In this document: positions 1 through 8,882 of the stretch, in pieces
Position numbering within the stretch: the stretch's first letter is position 1
Layout of the letters: the number at the start of each line of letters is the position of its first letter
DNA from: Streptomyces chartreusis NRRL 3882
Lineage (GTDB): Bacteria > Actinomycetota > Actinomycetes > Streptomycetales > Streptomycetaceae
DNA: 64,000 nt
NCBI RefSeq assembly: GCF_900236475.1
Contig: NZ_LT963352.1
Location: 5,956,001-6,020,000, forward strand
Direction: 5' to 3'
Program-made: the position numbers and the translations under genes
Notes under the pieces: generated by a model
Databases searched by the model: none
What the model saw: only the letters and a program-made list of their open reading frames with translations
Told to the model about the DNA's origin: nothing

Positions 1-207
1 GACGAGCGGTTCGGCAAGGTGTTCGCGGGGATCGCGATCGCCGCCGTACTGTGCGCCGGCTGCATCGGCTGGTCCTTCCTCCAGGCCACGCTGGCGAAGC
101 AGAAGGCGGAGGAGAAGAAGCAGCAACAGCAGCAGGAGCAGCTGTACGACCCGGCGCCCAGCACCTCCTCGAGCGGTGCCGGCGGCAAGGGTGCGGAGAA
201 ACAGTGA
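1..207 (+). CDS. C-terminal part of a small membrane protein (cut by window edge)
   Basis: The frame is open to the left edge of the window and ends at TGA 205-207. The visible product has one hydrophobic stretch (about FAGIAIAAVLCAGCIGWSF) followed by a Lys/Glu/Gln-rich, then Ser/Gly-rich, hydrophilic tail. It could start at GTG 19, but the upstream codons (DERFGK) are in frame and no ribosome binding site is visible, so it is better treated as partial. It lies 76 bp before eccD and probably belongs to the type VII secretion gene set. I do not recognise the family. Confidence 0.5.
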   Translation, partial: DERFGKVFAGIAIAAVLCAGCIGWSFLQATLAKQKAEEKKQQQQQEQLYDPAPSTSSSGAGGKGAEKQ

Positions 208-283
208 ACGGGGCGTGCGCGGACGGCGCGAGCGGATCGCAGCGCGGCCGTGGCCGAAAAAACGCGATGATAGGTTCCGGTGA

Positions 284-1639
284 GTGGTGAGCGCAGCAAC
301 GATGTCTCGGACCCAGCTGAGCCGGGTCACCCTGATCGGCGAGCGACGACGAGCCGACCTGGTCCTGCCGTCGGACACTCCGATCGGCCAATTGCTTCCG
401 GACATCCTCCAGTTGCTGGACGACCGGGCCGCCACCCGGCCGACCACCCGGCAGCTGATCACGTCCGACGGATCGGCGCTGCCCCATGACGCGACGCTGG
501 CGTCGGCCGAGGTGCCCGACGGCGCCGTGCTCCGCCTCGTCCGGGCGCACGCCGCACCGCCGGCGCCGGTCGTGCACGACGTCACCGACCAGGTCGCGGA
601 CGACCTCGACCTGAGGACCTGGCGCTGGCGCCCGGCCGCCCGCCGCATCAGCGCCGGCGTGGCCACCGTGGTGTTCGCCGTGGCCGCGGCCGTCCTGGCC
701 CGGCAGGAGTTTTCCCTGGAGTCCGTCACCACGGGGCTCGCGGTCGTCACCGCCCTGTTCCTGATCGCCGGCGCGGCCATCGCCCGGATCGGCCAGGGCA
801 ACCAGGGCCTGGCCACCGCGCTGCTGCTCGCCGCCGGCGGGCTCGGCCTGCTCACCGCCTGGACCGCAGCCGACGCCCACGACTGGGGCGGGACGGCCCG
901 GCTGGCCGGTATCGCCGCCGCACTCGTGGTCACCCTCGTGCTGCTGGCCTACTGCTCGCCGCTCGGCAAGGGCGGCCTGATCGGGGCCGGGGCGATCGTC
1001 GTGGTCGCCCTGGTGTGGGAGGCCGTCGCCCTCCTCCAGGACCGGGCGGACCGGATCGGCGCCGTGATGGCCGTGTTCTCCATCATCCTGCTCGGGCTGC
1101 TGCCCCGGTTCGCGCTGATGGCCTCGGGACTCACCGCCCTGGACGACAAGCGCTCCACGGGGACGTCCGTGAGCCGGCACCAGGTCGCCAACGCCCTCGC
1201 CGCCACCCACCGCGGGCTCGCCCTCGCCACCATCGTCACCGCGTCGTCCGCCGCCCTCGGCGGCTGGATGCTGACCACCGCGAAGGAGCCGACCGTCTGG
1301 ACGGTGGGCCTCGCCTCGCTCGTGGCCGTCGTCCTGCTGTCCCGGGCACGGGCCTTCCCCCTGGTCGCCGAGGTCGTGGCGCTGTTCGCGGCGGCCGCGC
1401 TGCTCGTCGTGCGCCTCGCGGTGCTGTGGCTGGACCACGCCGGGGGAGCCGGCGCGCTGGTACTTCTGGGGGCCGCGGCACTGCTGCCGCTGCTGGTCCT
1501 GGGCATCGAGCCGCCCGACCACATCCGGGTGCGGCTGCGCAGGTTCGCCGACCTGATCGAGTCCCTCGGCGTGATCGGGCTCTTCCCGCTCGCCATCGGG
1601 GCGTTCGGCATCTACGGGCAGCTGCTCAACAAGTTCTGA
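284..1639 (+). CDS. eccD: Type VII (ESX) secretion integral membrane protein EccD
   Basis: A 451-aa protein with a soluble ubiquitin-like (YukD-type) N-terminal domain of about 100 residues (SRTQLSRVTLIGERRRADLV onward), a short basic linker (RTWRWRPAARR), then about 11 hydrophobic segments filling the rest. That layout is the one known for EccD, the multispanning channel subunit of the ESX inner-membrane complex. The start could be GTG 284 or ATG 302; neither has a clear Shine-Dalgarno, and ATG 302 is the first codon of the conserved domain. It is followed on the same strand by an EspI-like ATPase and EccC, which supports the assignment. No WXG100 substrate, EccB, EccE or mycosin gene is in the window; they may lie to the left. 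Confidence 0.85.
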   Translation: MVSAATMSRTQLSRVTLIGERRRADLVLPSDTPIGQLLPDILQLLDDRAATRPTTRQLITSDGSALPHDATLASAEVPDGAVLRLVRAHAAPPAPVVHDVTDQVADDLDLRTWRWRPAARRISAGVATVVFAVAAAVLARQEFSLESVTTGLAVVTALFLIAGAAIARIGQGNQGLATALLLAAGGLGLLTAWTAADAHDWGGTARLAGIAAALVVTLVLLAYCSPLGKGGLIGAGAIVVVALVWEAVALLQDRADRIGAVMAVFSIILLGLLPRFALMASGLTALDDKRSTGTSVSRHQVANALAATHRGLALATIVTASSAALGGWMLTTAKEPTVWTVGLASLVAVVLLSRARAFPLVAEVVALFAAAALLVVRLAVLWLDHAGGAGALVLLGAAALLPLLVLGIEPPDHIRVRLRRFADLIESLGVIGLFPLAIGAFGIYGQLLNKF

Positions 1640-1715
1640 GGCTTCGAAGACCAGACGCCCACCCTGTCGCTCCCGCGGAACGACACGGCGGGACGTGGCA
1701 GGAGAGAAGGGCGAC

Positions 1716-3224
1716 ATGCCGAGCGGGGACAACTGGCAGAACGACGTGCTGCGCGATCTGAGGGGCGGCCCGCCCCAGCAGCCGCAGCAGACGTCCCAGC
1801 AGCGGAACCAGCAGCAGCCGGCGGCTCAGCAGTCAGCCGCCCAGCAGGCGTTCCCGCAGCAGGGACAGGGACACGGGCAGGGGCAGGGGCCGGCACCAGC
1901 CTACGGCTACCCGCAGCAGTACCAGCAGCCCACGCCCGCCGAGCAGCAGCAGACCTATCCCGCGCAGGGACAGCAGCCGTACCCCGACCCGGCCTACGCC
2001 CAGCAGGCCTACGCCGAGCAGCAGGCCTACGCCGAGCAGCAGGCTTACGCCGAGCAGCAGGCTTACGCCCGGCAGCAGGCCTACGCCGAGCAGCAACAGC
2101 ACGCGCAACAGCAGGGGTACACCGAACAGCAGCAGCACCAGCACGCCCAGCAGCACGCCTACGCCCAGCAGCACGCCTACGCCGAGCAGCAGGCCTACGC
2201 CGAGCGGCACGCAGCCGAGCAGCAGCCCGCCCAGCGGGAACAGCCCCAGCCGCAGCAGTACGCGCAGCCGGCCCCCGCGCCCCGCGCCCGCGCCTCCCGT
2301 TCCACCCCCGACAGCCGCCCGGTCCTGGACCAGAAGCTCGCCGGGGCGGGCACCGGGCCCCGGCGCGGCGAGCCGTTCGCCGCGCGCGCCCTGAGGGCCG
2401 TACGCCGTACCGTCTCCTCCTCCGCGGCCCGCGAGGTGGCGGAGACCACCGCGACCGCCGAGATCCTTCAGCAGCCGGTCACCACCGGCCGCCAGATAGC
2501 GGTGACCTCGATCCGCGGCGGCTCGGGCAAGACCACGGTCGCCGCGCTGCTGACCGCCACCTACGCCCACTACCGCCAGGACCCGGTCCTGGCCGTCGAG
2601 GCCGACCCGGCGCTCGGCTCGCTGCCGCTGCGGCTCGGCGCGGAGAGCCTGCGCTGGACCACCGGCGATCTCGCCGACGTCGTCGAACCGCAGATGACGC
2701 TCCTCGACATCACCGGCTACCTCGTCCAACTGCCCGAGAACGCCTGGCTGCTGCCCGGCAGCCAGGGACAGGTCGGGGCCATGCTCGACACCAAGGGCTA
2801 CGAGCGGATCATGGTGGCGATGCGCCGCTACTTCGGCGTGACCGTCGCCGACTGCGAGACGCTGCCCGCCGAGGTCGCCCGCACCGCCCTGTCCGCCGCC
2901 CAGGCCCGGATCCTCACGGTCCCCGCGACGCTGGAGGGCATCGCCAGCACGCACGCGGTCCTGGAGTGGATGCGCGCCCTGCCCCGGGACATCACCACCT
3001 CCACCGTCGTCGTGCTCACCGAGACCGTGCCGCACACCGGCATCGACCTGGAGAAGGCGGCCGAGCAGCTGAAGGCGACGGGGGCGAGCGTGCGGGTCCT
3101 GCCCTACGACCGGCATCTGGCGGCCGGCGGCACGATCCGCACCGAGCTGCTCGCGCGGGACACCAGGGAGGCCGCCACCCGCCTGGCGGCGGAGGCCTTC
3201 CAGCTCTCCCACAAGCGCCGCTGA
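1716..3224 (+). CDS. EspI-like MinD/ParA-family ATPase with Gln-rich repeat arm
   Basis: A 502-aa protein. Residues 1 to about 215 are low complexity: Gln/Pro-rich, with a run of (Q)AYAEQ repeats. After a basic linker comes a MinD/ParA-type P-loop ATPase (deviant Walker A RGGSGKTT near residue 266, then the VEADPALGSLPLRLG stretch). In mycobacterial ESX-1, EspI is likewise a low-complexity arm fused to a MinD-like ATPase and is encoded beside eccD, so a regulatory or energising role in type VII secretion is inferred. I chose ATG 1716 over GTG 1695 because AGGAGAG lies just upstream of the ATG. It sits between eccD and eccC. Confidence 0.75.
   Translation: MPSGDNWQNDVLRDLRGGPPQQPQQTSQQRNQQQPAAQQSAAQQAFPQQGQGHGQGQGPAPAYGYPQQYQQPTPAEQQQTYPAQGQQPYPDPAYAQQAYAEQQAYAEQQAYAEQQAYARQQAYAEQQQHAQQQGYTEQQQHQHAQQHAYAQQHAYAEQQAYAERHAAEQQPAQREQPQPQQYAQPAPAPRARASRSTPDSRPVLDQKLAGAGTGPRRGEPFAARALRAVRRTVSSSAAREVAETTATAEILQQPVTTGRQIAVTSIRGGSGKTTVAALLTATYAHYRQDPVLAVEADPALGSLPLRLGAESLRWTTGDLADVVEPQMTLLDITGYLVQLPENAWLLPGSQGQVGAMLDTKGYERIMVAMRRYFGVTVADCETLPAEVARTALSAAQARILTVPATLEGIASTHAVLEWMRALPRDITTSTVVVLTETVPHTGIDLEKAAEQLKATGASVRVLPYDRHLAAGGTIRTELLARDTREAATRLAAEAFQLSHKRR
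1992..2217 (+). repeat. 18-bp coding tandem repeats (QAYAEQ) in the EspI-like gene
   Basis: Near-identical 18-bp units of the form CAGGCCTACGCCGAGCAG follow one another several times and then degrade into related Q/H/A-rich units. They keep the reading frame (18 = 6 codons), so gain or loss of a unit would change protein length without a frameshift. The units encode alternating AYAEQQ blocks in a region predicted to be disordered. Confidence 0.85.
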
Positions 3225-3275
3225 CCCCTCCCGCACACGAAGGGAACCCAGGACCGACAGGACAGGTCAACCACG

Positions 3276-6200
3276 ATGAGCACCCGACTGATCCACCGGC
3301 CGGCCCGGACCACCAGGCCCCCGGCCGCCCCCGAACCGCGCACCATCGAGGCCCCGCCCAACCTGCCCGACGGCAAGACGGGCTCGATCGCGACCTCGCT
3401 GCTGCCCGTCGCGGGCGTGATGTCCTCCGTCGTGATGATGACGGTCGTGCGCAACAGCCAGTTCGCGGGGCTGGGCGCGATCATCCTCCTCGTCACCGTC
3501 ATCGGCTCGCTCGTCATGCTCTTCACCCAGCGCGGCAAGGCCCAGCGCACCCGCCGCACCCAGCGCGAGGCCTACCTCTCCTACCTGGAGGACCTGCGCG
3601 AGGAGCTGTCGAAGGAGGAGCGGGAGCGGCGCGAGAGCACCCAGGTGCTCAACCCGGCGCCGGACGCGCTGTACGACATCGTGCGCGACCCCGCCCGGTT
3701 GTGGGAGCGGCGCCGGCTCGACGCCGACTTCCTGCGGGTCCGCGTCGGCACCGGCGAGATGCCGGTGCGCGACCTGAAGGTGGCCCCGCCGGGATCCTCC
3801 GTGCTCACCCCTCCCGACGAGTTCATGCTGAACGAGGCCTCCGCCCTGGTCGCGCGCTTCGCCAACGGCACCGAACTCCCGCTCACCGTCCCGCTCGACC
3901 GCGTCGGCAACATCACCGTCATCGGCCGGCGCGAGGACACCCTCCGCGTCGCCCGCGCGCTGATCGCGCAGGCCGCCGCCACCCACGCCCCCGACGACGT
4001 GGCCATGGCGCTGGCCGTGCCCGGCGACCGCATCGCCGACTGGGAGTGGGCCAAGTGGCTGCCGCACCTGCTCGACCCCGAGCAGTTCGACGGCCCCGTC
4101 GCCGCCCGCCGCATCGCGCCCTCCCTGCCCCAGCTGGCCCGGCAGATGGGCGCCGAACTGCGCCGCCGCGCCTCCTACGCCGCCGAGGTCCGCCGCGGCC
4201 TGTCCGGCAAGGACGCCCTCGCCATGACCTCCCGGCTGCTGGTCCTCGCCGACGCGCACGGCGCCGACGCGGTGGACCTGCCGCGCCCCGACGACGCCGT
4301 GGGCCTGCGGGACATGAGCGTCACCGTGCTGCACCTGCTCGACCAGCGCGTGCAGGAGCCCGGCAGCGTGGGCGTGCGCATCACCGTCGACGGTGAGCGC
4401 GTCGCCATCGAGGACCTGCGTGAGAAGACGCCGATCAGCGCCCACGGCACCGTCGACGAGATCGGCGTCCCCTTCGCCGAGGGCCTCGCCCGGATGCTCG
4501 CCCCGCTGCGGCTGTCCGCGGAGTCGATGGCCGACGCCCCGCTCACCGGCCCGGTCGACTTCGCCCAGCTGCTCGGCATCGACGACGTGGCCGAACTCGA
4601 CCTCCACCGGCTGTGGGCGCCGCGCGGCGAACGCGCCTTCCTGCGCGTGCCGATCGGCGTCAGTGACGCCAAGGAGCCCGTTCTCCTGGACCTGAAGGAG
4701 TCCTCCGAGCTGGGCATGGGCCCGCACGGCCTGTGTGTCGGCGCCACCGGCTCCGGCAAGTCGGAGCTGCTGCGCACCCTCGTCCTCGCCCTCGTCGCCA
4801 CGCACCCGCCGGAGGACCTGGCCATGGTCCTCGTCGACTACAAGGGCGGCGCCACCTTCGCCCCGTTCGCGCACCTGCCGCACGTCGCCGGTGTCATCAC
4901 CAACCTGGAGAACCAGGCGGGCCTGGTCGAGCGCGTCCACGCCTCCCTCGCCGGCGAGGTCAAGCGCCGCCAGCAGGTGCTCAAGGACGCGGGCAACGTC
5001 GCCGACATCGGCCACTACGCCGCGCTGCGCGCCGAGAAGCGCCCCGACCTGGAGCCGCTGCCGCACCTGTTCGTCGTCATCGACGAGTTCGGCGAACTCC
5101 TCACCGCCAAGCCGGACTTCATCGACTTGTTCCTGTCCATCGGCCGGATCGGCCGGTCCATCGGCGTGCACCTGCTGCTGTCCAGCCAGCGCATCGAGGC
5201 CGGCAAGCTCAAGGGTCTGGAGACCTACCTGTCGTACCGGCTCGGTCTGCGGACCTTCTCCCCGGACGAGTCCCGTACGGTCCTGGACACCACGGACGCC
5301 TTCCACCTGCCCCCGCTGCCCGGCTTCGGCTACCTCAAGGTCGACACCAGCCACTACGAGCGGTTCAAGGCCAGTTACGTCTCCGGCGCCTACCGCGGCC
5401 CCGTCCAGCACGAGGAGGAGGACACCGGGCCGCTCGCCCTGGAGTACCAGGCCTACAACACCCTCGGCCAGGGCGACTCCGACGCGCCCGAGGAGCCGCA
5501 GATGCGGCGCCGGGAGACGGGCCCCACCGAGATGGGTGTGATGATCGACCAGCTGGAGCGGTCCGGTGCCCGCGCGGTGCGCCAGATCTGGCTGCCCCCG
5601 CTGCCCGCCGCGGTCCCGCTCGACAAGGTCGCCGGCCCGGTGCAGGTCGGTCCGCGCGGCATGCAGCTCGCGGGGCGCCGCGGCCCGCTGCAGGTGCCGC
5701 TGGGCACGATCGACGACCCGACCAGGCAGTGGCAGGGCCAGTGGTACCTGGACCTGACGCTCGCCGGCGGCCACGCCGCGATCATCGGCGGCCCCCAGTC
5801 CGGCAAGACCACCCTGTTGCGCACTCTCGCCCTGTCGCTGGCACTGACCCACACCCCGCAGGAAGTGGGCGTCTACGGCCTCGACCTGGTCGGCGGCGGC
5901 CTGCAGGCCCTGTCGGGGCTGCCGCACGTCGGCGGCATCGCAGGCCGGGCCGACCGGGAGCGCGCGGCCCGCACCATTGACTCGGTGCGCGCCATGCTCG
6001 ACCAGCGCGAGGAACTGTTCCGGGTGCACGGCATCGACTCGCTGGAGCAGCTGCGCACCCTGCGTGCCGCGGGCCGGGTGCCCGAGCTGGCCAGCACCGA
6101 GATCGTGCTGCTCATCGACGGCTTCGGCGCGCTCCGCGACGACTTCGAGGACCTCGACGAACCGGTCGTGGACATCCTCAAGCGGGGCAGCGGCTACGGC

Positions 6201-7250
6201 ATCCACGTCGTCGCCGGCATGCTGCGCTGGAACGACGTGCGCATCGCCACCCAGTCCCAGTTCGGCACCCGCGTCGAACTGCGCCTGAACGACCCGAGTG
6301 AGTCCAGCATCGACCGCAAGCTCGGCGAGACCCTCTCGCCCGAGGAGAAGGGCCGCGTCCTCACCGACCGCAAGCTCTTCGCCCAGGTCGCCCTGCCCCG
6401 CACCGACGGCCTCGCCGACACCGCCGACCTCGGCGCGGTCCTGGAGACCACCGCCCGGCAGATCCGCGCCACCTGGACCGGCGAGGTCGCCCAGCCGGTA
6501 CGCGTGCTGCCGCACGTGCTGGAGGCGCACCAGCTGCCCGGCCCGGCGGCCGAACCGCGCCGCGTCCCGGTCGGCCTGGACCAGACGCAGCTGGCCCCCG
6601 TCCCGCTCGACCTGTTCCACCACGACCAGCACCTGCTGATCATGGGCGACAGCGAGTGCGGCAAGACCAACCTGCTCAAGGTGATCGCCCGCGGCCTGAT
6701 CGAGCGCTACGGCGACAAGGAGCTCGTCTTCGGCGTCTTCGACCCGCGCCGGGGCCTGCGCGGCGTCATCCCGGAGGAGTACCGGGGCGGCTACGCCTAC
6801 AACACCAAGCTGTGCGCCGGCCTCGCCGCCGGCATCGCCTCCGAACTGGAGAAGCGGCTGCCCGACGAGAGTGCCGACGGCGCGGACCTGGAGCCGGGCT
6901 CCTTCTCCGGACCGCGGATCGTGATCCTCGTCGACGACTACGACGTCCTCACCACGGCGGGTCAGCAGCCGCTCGCGCCCTTCGTGCCGTACATCCCCTC
7001 GGCCGTCGACATCGGGCTGCACTTCGTTCTCACCCGCCGCGTCGCGGGCGCCTCCCGGGGCCTGTACGAGCCGCTGCTGCAGAGCCTGCGCGAGTCCGGC
7101 GCCTCGGCACTGGTGATGTCGGGCGACCGCAGCGAGGGGCAGCTCTTCCCCGGCGTGTACGCCGGTCCGCAGCCGCCCGGCCGGGGTGTGCTGGTCCGCA
7201 GGGGCGAACCGAGCCGGCTCATCCAGACCGTCTACGAGGGGACGAGGTAA
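3276..7250 (+). CDS. eccC: Type VII secretion FtsK/SpoIIIE ATPase EccC
   Basis: A 1324-aa single-chain EccC (EccCa and EccCb fused). Two transmembrane segments lie near residues 45-85. Three P-loop ATPase domains follow, with Walker A motifs GATGSGKSE (about residue 488), GGPQSGKTT (about 837) and GDSECGKTN (about 1123). The first domain has a clear Walker B (HLFVVIDEFGELL). EccC is the motor that recognises WXG100-type substrates and drives ESX secretion at the membrane. All three Walker A motifs keep the GK[ST] pair, so none looks inactivated there. ATG 3276 is 51 bp after the EspI-like stop, and the next gene starts 4 bp after this one ends, suggesting one transcript. Confidence 0.95.
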   Translation: MSTRLIHRPARTTRPPAAPEPRTIEAPPNLPDGKTGSIATSLLPVAGVMSSVVMMTVVRNSQFAGLGAIILLVTVIGSLVMLFTQRGKAQRTRRTQREAYLSYLEDLREELSKEERERRESTQVLNPAPDALYDIVRDPARLWERRRLDADFLRVRVGTGEMPVRDLKVAPPGSSVLTPPDEFMLNEASALVARFANGTELPLTVPLDRVGNITVIGRREDTLRVARALIAQAAATHAPDDVAMALAVPGDRIADWEWAKWLPHLLDPEQFDGPVAARRIAPSLPQLARQMGAELRRRASYAAEVRRGLSGKDALAMTSRLLVLADAHGADAVDLPRPDDAVGLRDMSVTVLHLLDQRVQEPGSVGVRITVDGERVAIEDLREKTPISAHGTVDEIGVPFAEGLARMLAPLRLSAESMADAPLTGPVDFAQLLGIDDVAELDLHRLWAPRGERAFLRVPIGVSDAKEPVLLDLKESSELGMGPHGLCVGATGSGKSELLRTLVLALVATHPPEDLAMVLVDYKGGATFAPFAHLPHVAGVITNLENQAGLVERVHASLAGEVKRRQQVLKDAGNVADIGHYAALRAEKRPDLEPLPHLFVVIDEFGELLTAKPDFIDLFLSIGRIGRSIGVHLLLSSQRIEAGKLKGLETYLSYRLGLRTFSPDESRTVLDTTDAFHLPPLPGFGYLKVDTSHYERFKASYVSGAYRGPVQHEEEDTGPLALEYQAYNTLGQGDSDAPEEPQMRRRETGPTEMGVMIDQLERSGARAVRQIWLPPLPAAVPLDKVAGPVQVGPRGMQLAGRRGPLQVPLGTIDDPTRQWQGQWYLDLTLAGGHAAIIGGPQSGKTTLLRTLALSLALTHTPQEVGVYGLDLVGGGLQALSGLPHVGGIAGRADRERAARTIDSVRAMLDQREELFRVHGIDSLEQLRTLRAAGRVPELASTEIVLLIDGFGALRDDFEDLDEPVVDILKRGSGYGIHVVAGMLRWNDVRIATQSQFGTRVELRLNDPSESSIDRKLGETLSPEEKGRVLTDRKLFAQVALPRTDGLADTADLGAVLETTARQIRATWTGEVAQPVRVLPHVLEAHQLPGPAAEPRRVPVGLDQTQLAPVPLDLFHHDQHLLIMGDSECGKTNLLKVIARGLIERYGDKELVFGVFDPRRGLRGVIPEEYRGGYAYNTKLCAGLAAGIASELEKRLPDESADGADLEPGSFSGPRIVILVDDYDVLTTAGQQPLAPFVPYIPSAVDIGLHFVLTRRVAGASRGLYEPLLQSLRESGASALVMSGDRSEGQLFPGVYAGPQPPGRGVLVRRGEPSRLIQTVYEGTR

Positions 7251-7254
7251 ACGC

Positions 7255-8676
7255 GTGACGAAGGATGTCATCGCCCTCACGAAGAAGATGCCCGACCCGC
7301 TGAGCGTGCTCGCCGGCCTGCTCTCCGGCGGGCCGGACCTGCTGGCGGGCACCGAGGGCGAAGGAGCCGTGGTGCAGCTCTGCGACCAGCAGGGCCGCCC
7401 GCTCGTCTCCGTCGAAGCGCCGCTGCTCGTACAGGTCAGGGGAGAGGCCGAGCGGCTGCTCGGCGCCCAGGAGCCGGAGGTGCCGTACTGGTGGACCGAA
7501 GCCCGGGCCACCACCGGCGTCCAGGAGGCGGAGGAACTCGCCGGGACGTTCGCCGCCCGCATCGCCACGCTGGTCGGCGGGACGGCCTGGCCGCCGCAGG
7601 CCGCCTGGTCGATGGCCGTGGTCAAGACGGACGGGATGACGGTGGCGCCGGCGCCGGCCGCCGCCCAGCCGGCCGTGGACGTGCTCACCGACAAGGTCGC
7701 CGTCGTCATCCAGGACCGTCCCGTGGTCGCGATGACGGCCTGGCTGTCGGACGCCTTCCGCGCTGCCGGGAACGCGGGTCTGGGACTCCAGATCGTCACC
7801 CCCGCGGGGACCCGCCTCTCCCCGGCGGTGCGGGGCAGCCTGCCGGGCTGGCCGTCCCGCTGGGTGGTGCAGGACGACCGGGACGGCTACTACGACGGTC
7901 TGTCCGGCGCGGTCCTCCAGTGGAGCAACGGCATGTTCGTGACGGTCGAGTCACCGCAGGCGACCCCGGAGGACCCGCGCACGCCCGTCGCCGCCTCCTT
8001 CCAGGAGGGCATCCAGGACACGGGCGAACGCCAGCTGGCGATCTCCTTCCGCACCGTCCACCCGGCCGACGACCGGCTCGTCCTCGGCGGTGCCGTGGAA
8101 GCCGTCTGGCGGGACGTCACCGGTGAGCCACCGGCGGGCTGGGGCACCGAGGAGCCGGCCAACCTCCCGTGGTCACTGCGGCAGTTGACCGACGTCGCCC
8201 ACGAGCGGGCGCCCGAGCCGACCTGGCTGGTGGTCGTCGGCACGCCGGAGCGGCCGGGCCTGGCGACGGTGCGCATCACCCGGACGAAGGGCGGCGTGGA
8301 GGAGGACGTGACGCTGGCCTTCGGGTACGGACCGGGGGAGCGGATCCCGACGGACGCCGTGGCCGCCGCCGCGGAGAGCCTCGCCACCCGGCACGACCTC
8401 CAGTCGATGCTCGTCCAGATCCGCCGGGCCCGCCGCGACCTGTCCGTCCCGGCCCGCTTCGAAGGCCCCGGCGTGCCCTTCGCGTTCGTGCTGGGCGCCG
8501 AGGAGGTCCGTCAGATGCCGGGCGACCGGGCCCGGCGCACACCGCTGCCCGAGGCGCCGCGGGAACTGGGCCCGAAGACCCGTCCGGCCCTGTACTACCC
8601 GTTCCGGGGCGACCCGTCGGACCTGTCCGGCTGGCAGGACTTCGAGCGCCTGATGCGACACCTGAAGGGCACCTAG
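7255..8676 (+). CDS. Unknown protein encoded next to the ESX genes
   Basis: A 473-aa predicted soluble protein beginning MTKDVIALTKKMPDPLSVL. I recall families of this type (possibly DUF6177) next to streptomycete ESX loci but cannot confirm the family or a function. GTG 7255 is preferred over the longer in-frame start at 7186, because the latter would overlap eccC by 65 bp and a purine-rich GGGGACGAGG lies just upstream of 7255. There is no signal peptide or clear transmembrane segment. The 4-bp gap after eccC suggests translational coupling and a role linked to secretion. The stop codon TAG 8674-8676 is part of a CTAG that flanks a MITE-like element. Confidence 0.7.
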   Translation: MTKDVIALTKKMPDPLSVLAGLLSGGPDLLAGTEGEGAVVQLCDQQGRPLVSVEAPLLVQVRGEAERLLGAQEPEVPYWWTEARATTGVQEAEELAGTFAARIATLVGGTAWPPQAAWSMAVVKTDGMTVAPAPAAAQPAVDVLTDKVAVVIQDRPVVAMTAWLSDAFRAAGNAGLGLQIVTPAGTRLSPAVRGSLPGWPSRWVVQDDRDGYYDGLSGAVLQWSNGMFVTVESPQATPEDPRTPVAASFQEGIQDTGERQLAISFRTVHPADDRLVLGGAVEAVWRDVTGEPPAGWGTEEPANLPWSLRQLTDVAHERAPEPTWLVVVGTPERPGLATVRITRTKGGVEEDVTLAFGYGPGERIPTDAVAAAAESLATRHDLQSMLVQIRRARRDLSVPARFEGPGVPFAFVLGAEEVRQMPGDRARRTPLPEAPRELGPKTRPALYYPFRGDPSDLSGWQDFERLMRHLKGT

Positions 8677-8802
8677 GGTCTGTCGTTTGGATCACGTCGC
8701 AGACGCGGGGTCTGGCACGCGCATCTGCCGCGTTGTCGTCGCTCACCGGCGCTGAGTGGCACTGTCACTTCCCTGCGACCTGATCCAAACGACAGGCCCT
8801 AG
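8673..8802. mobile_element. MITE-like element with CTAG target duplications
   Basis: A 122-bp segment (8677-8798) has 26-bp terminal inverted repeats with two mismatches: left 8677-8702 beginning GGTCTGTCGTTTGGATCA, right 8773-8798 ending TGATCCAAACGACAGGCC. It is flanked by direct CTAG copies at 8673-8676 and 8799-8802. A CTAG-type target fits IS5-family transposases (known target YTAR). There is no transposase gene, so it would be a non-autonomous element moved in trans. I recall the GTCTGTCGTTTGGATCA core as a recurring Streptomyces intergenic sequence, but could not search for it. Confidence 0.8.
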
Positions 8803-8829
8803 TCCCCGGCCGGGACACCGAGACAGCGC

Positions 8830-8862
8830 AAGGGCCCGTACTCGCGATGAGTACGGGCCCTT
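8830..8862. terminator. Bidirectional terminator hairpin
   Basis: A perfect 14-bp stem (AAGGGCCCGTACTC at 8830-8843 with its complement at 8849-8862) around a 5-nt loop. It lies between the convergent ESX genes and the acyltransferase gene and can serve both strands. Confidence 0.85.
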
Positions 8863-8882
8863 GGGCGTGCGTTCACGGGCGG

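Noticed and set aside
3267..7799. 1510-codon open frame on the - strand opposite eccC
   Set aside because: It is the antisense of a clear EccC; the translation is low-complexity G/A/V/R-rich with no domain. High third-position GC keeps the opposite strand open.
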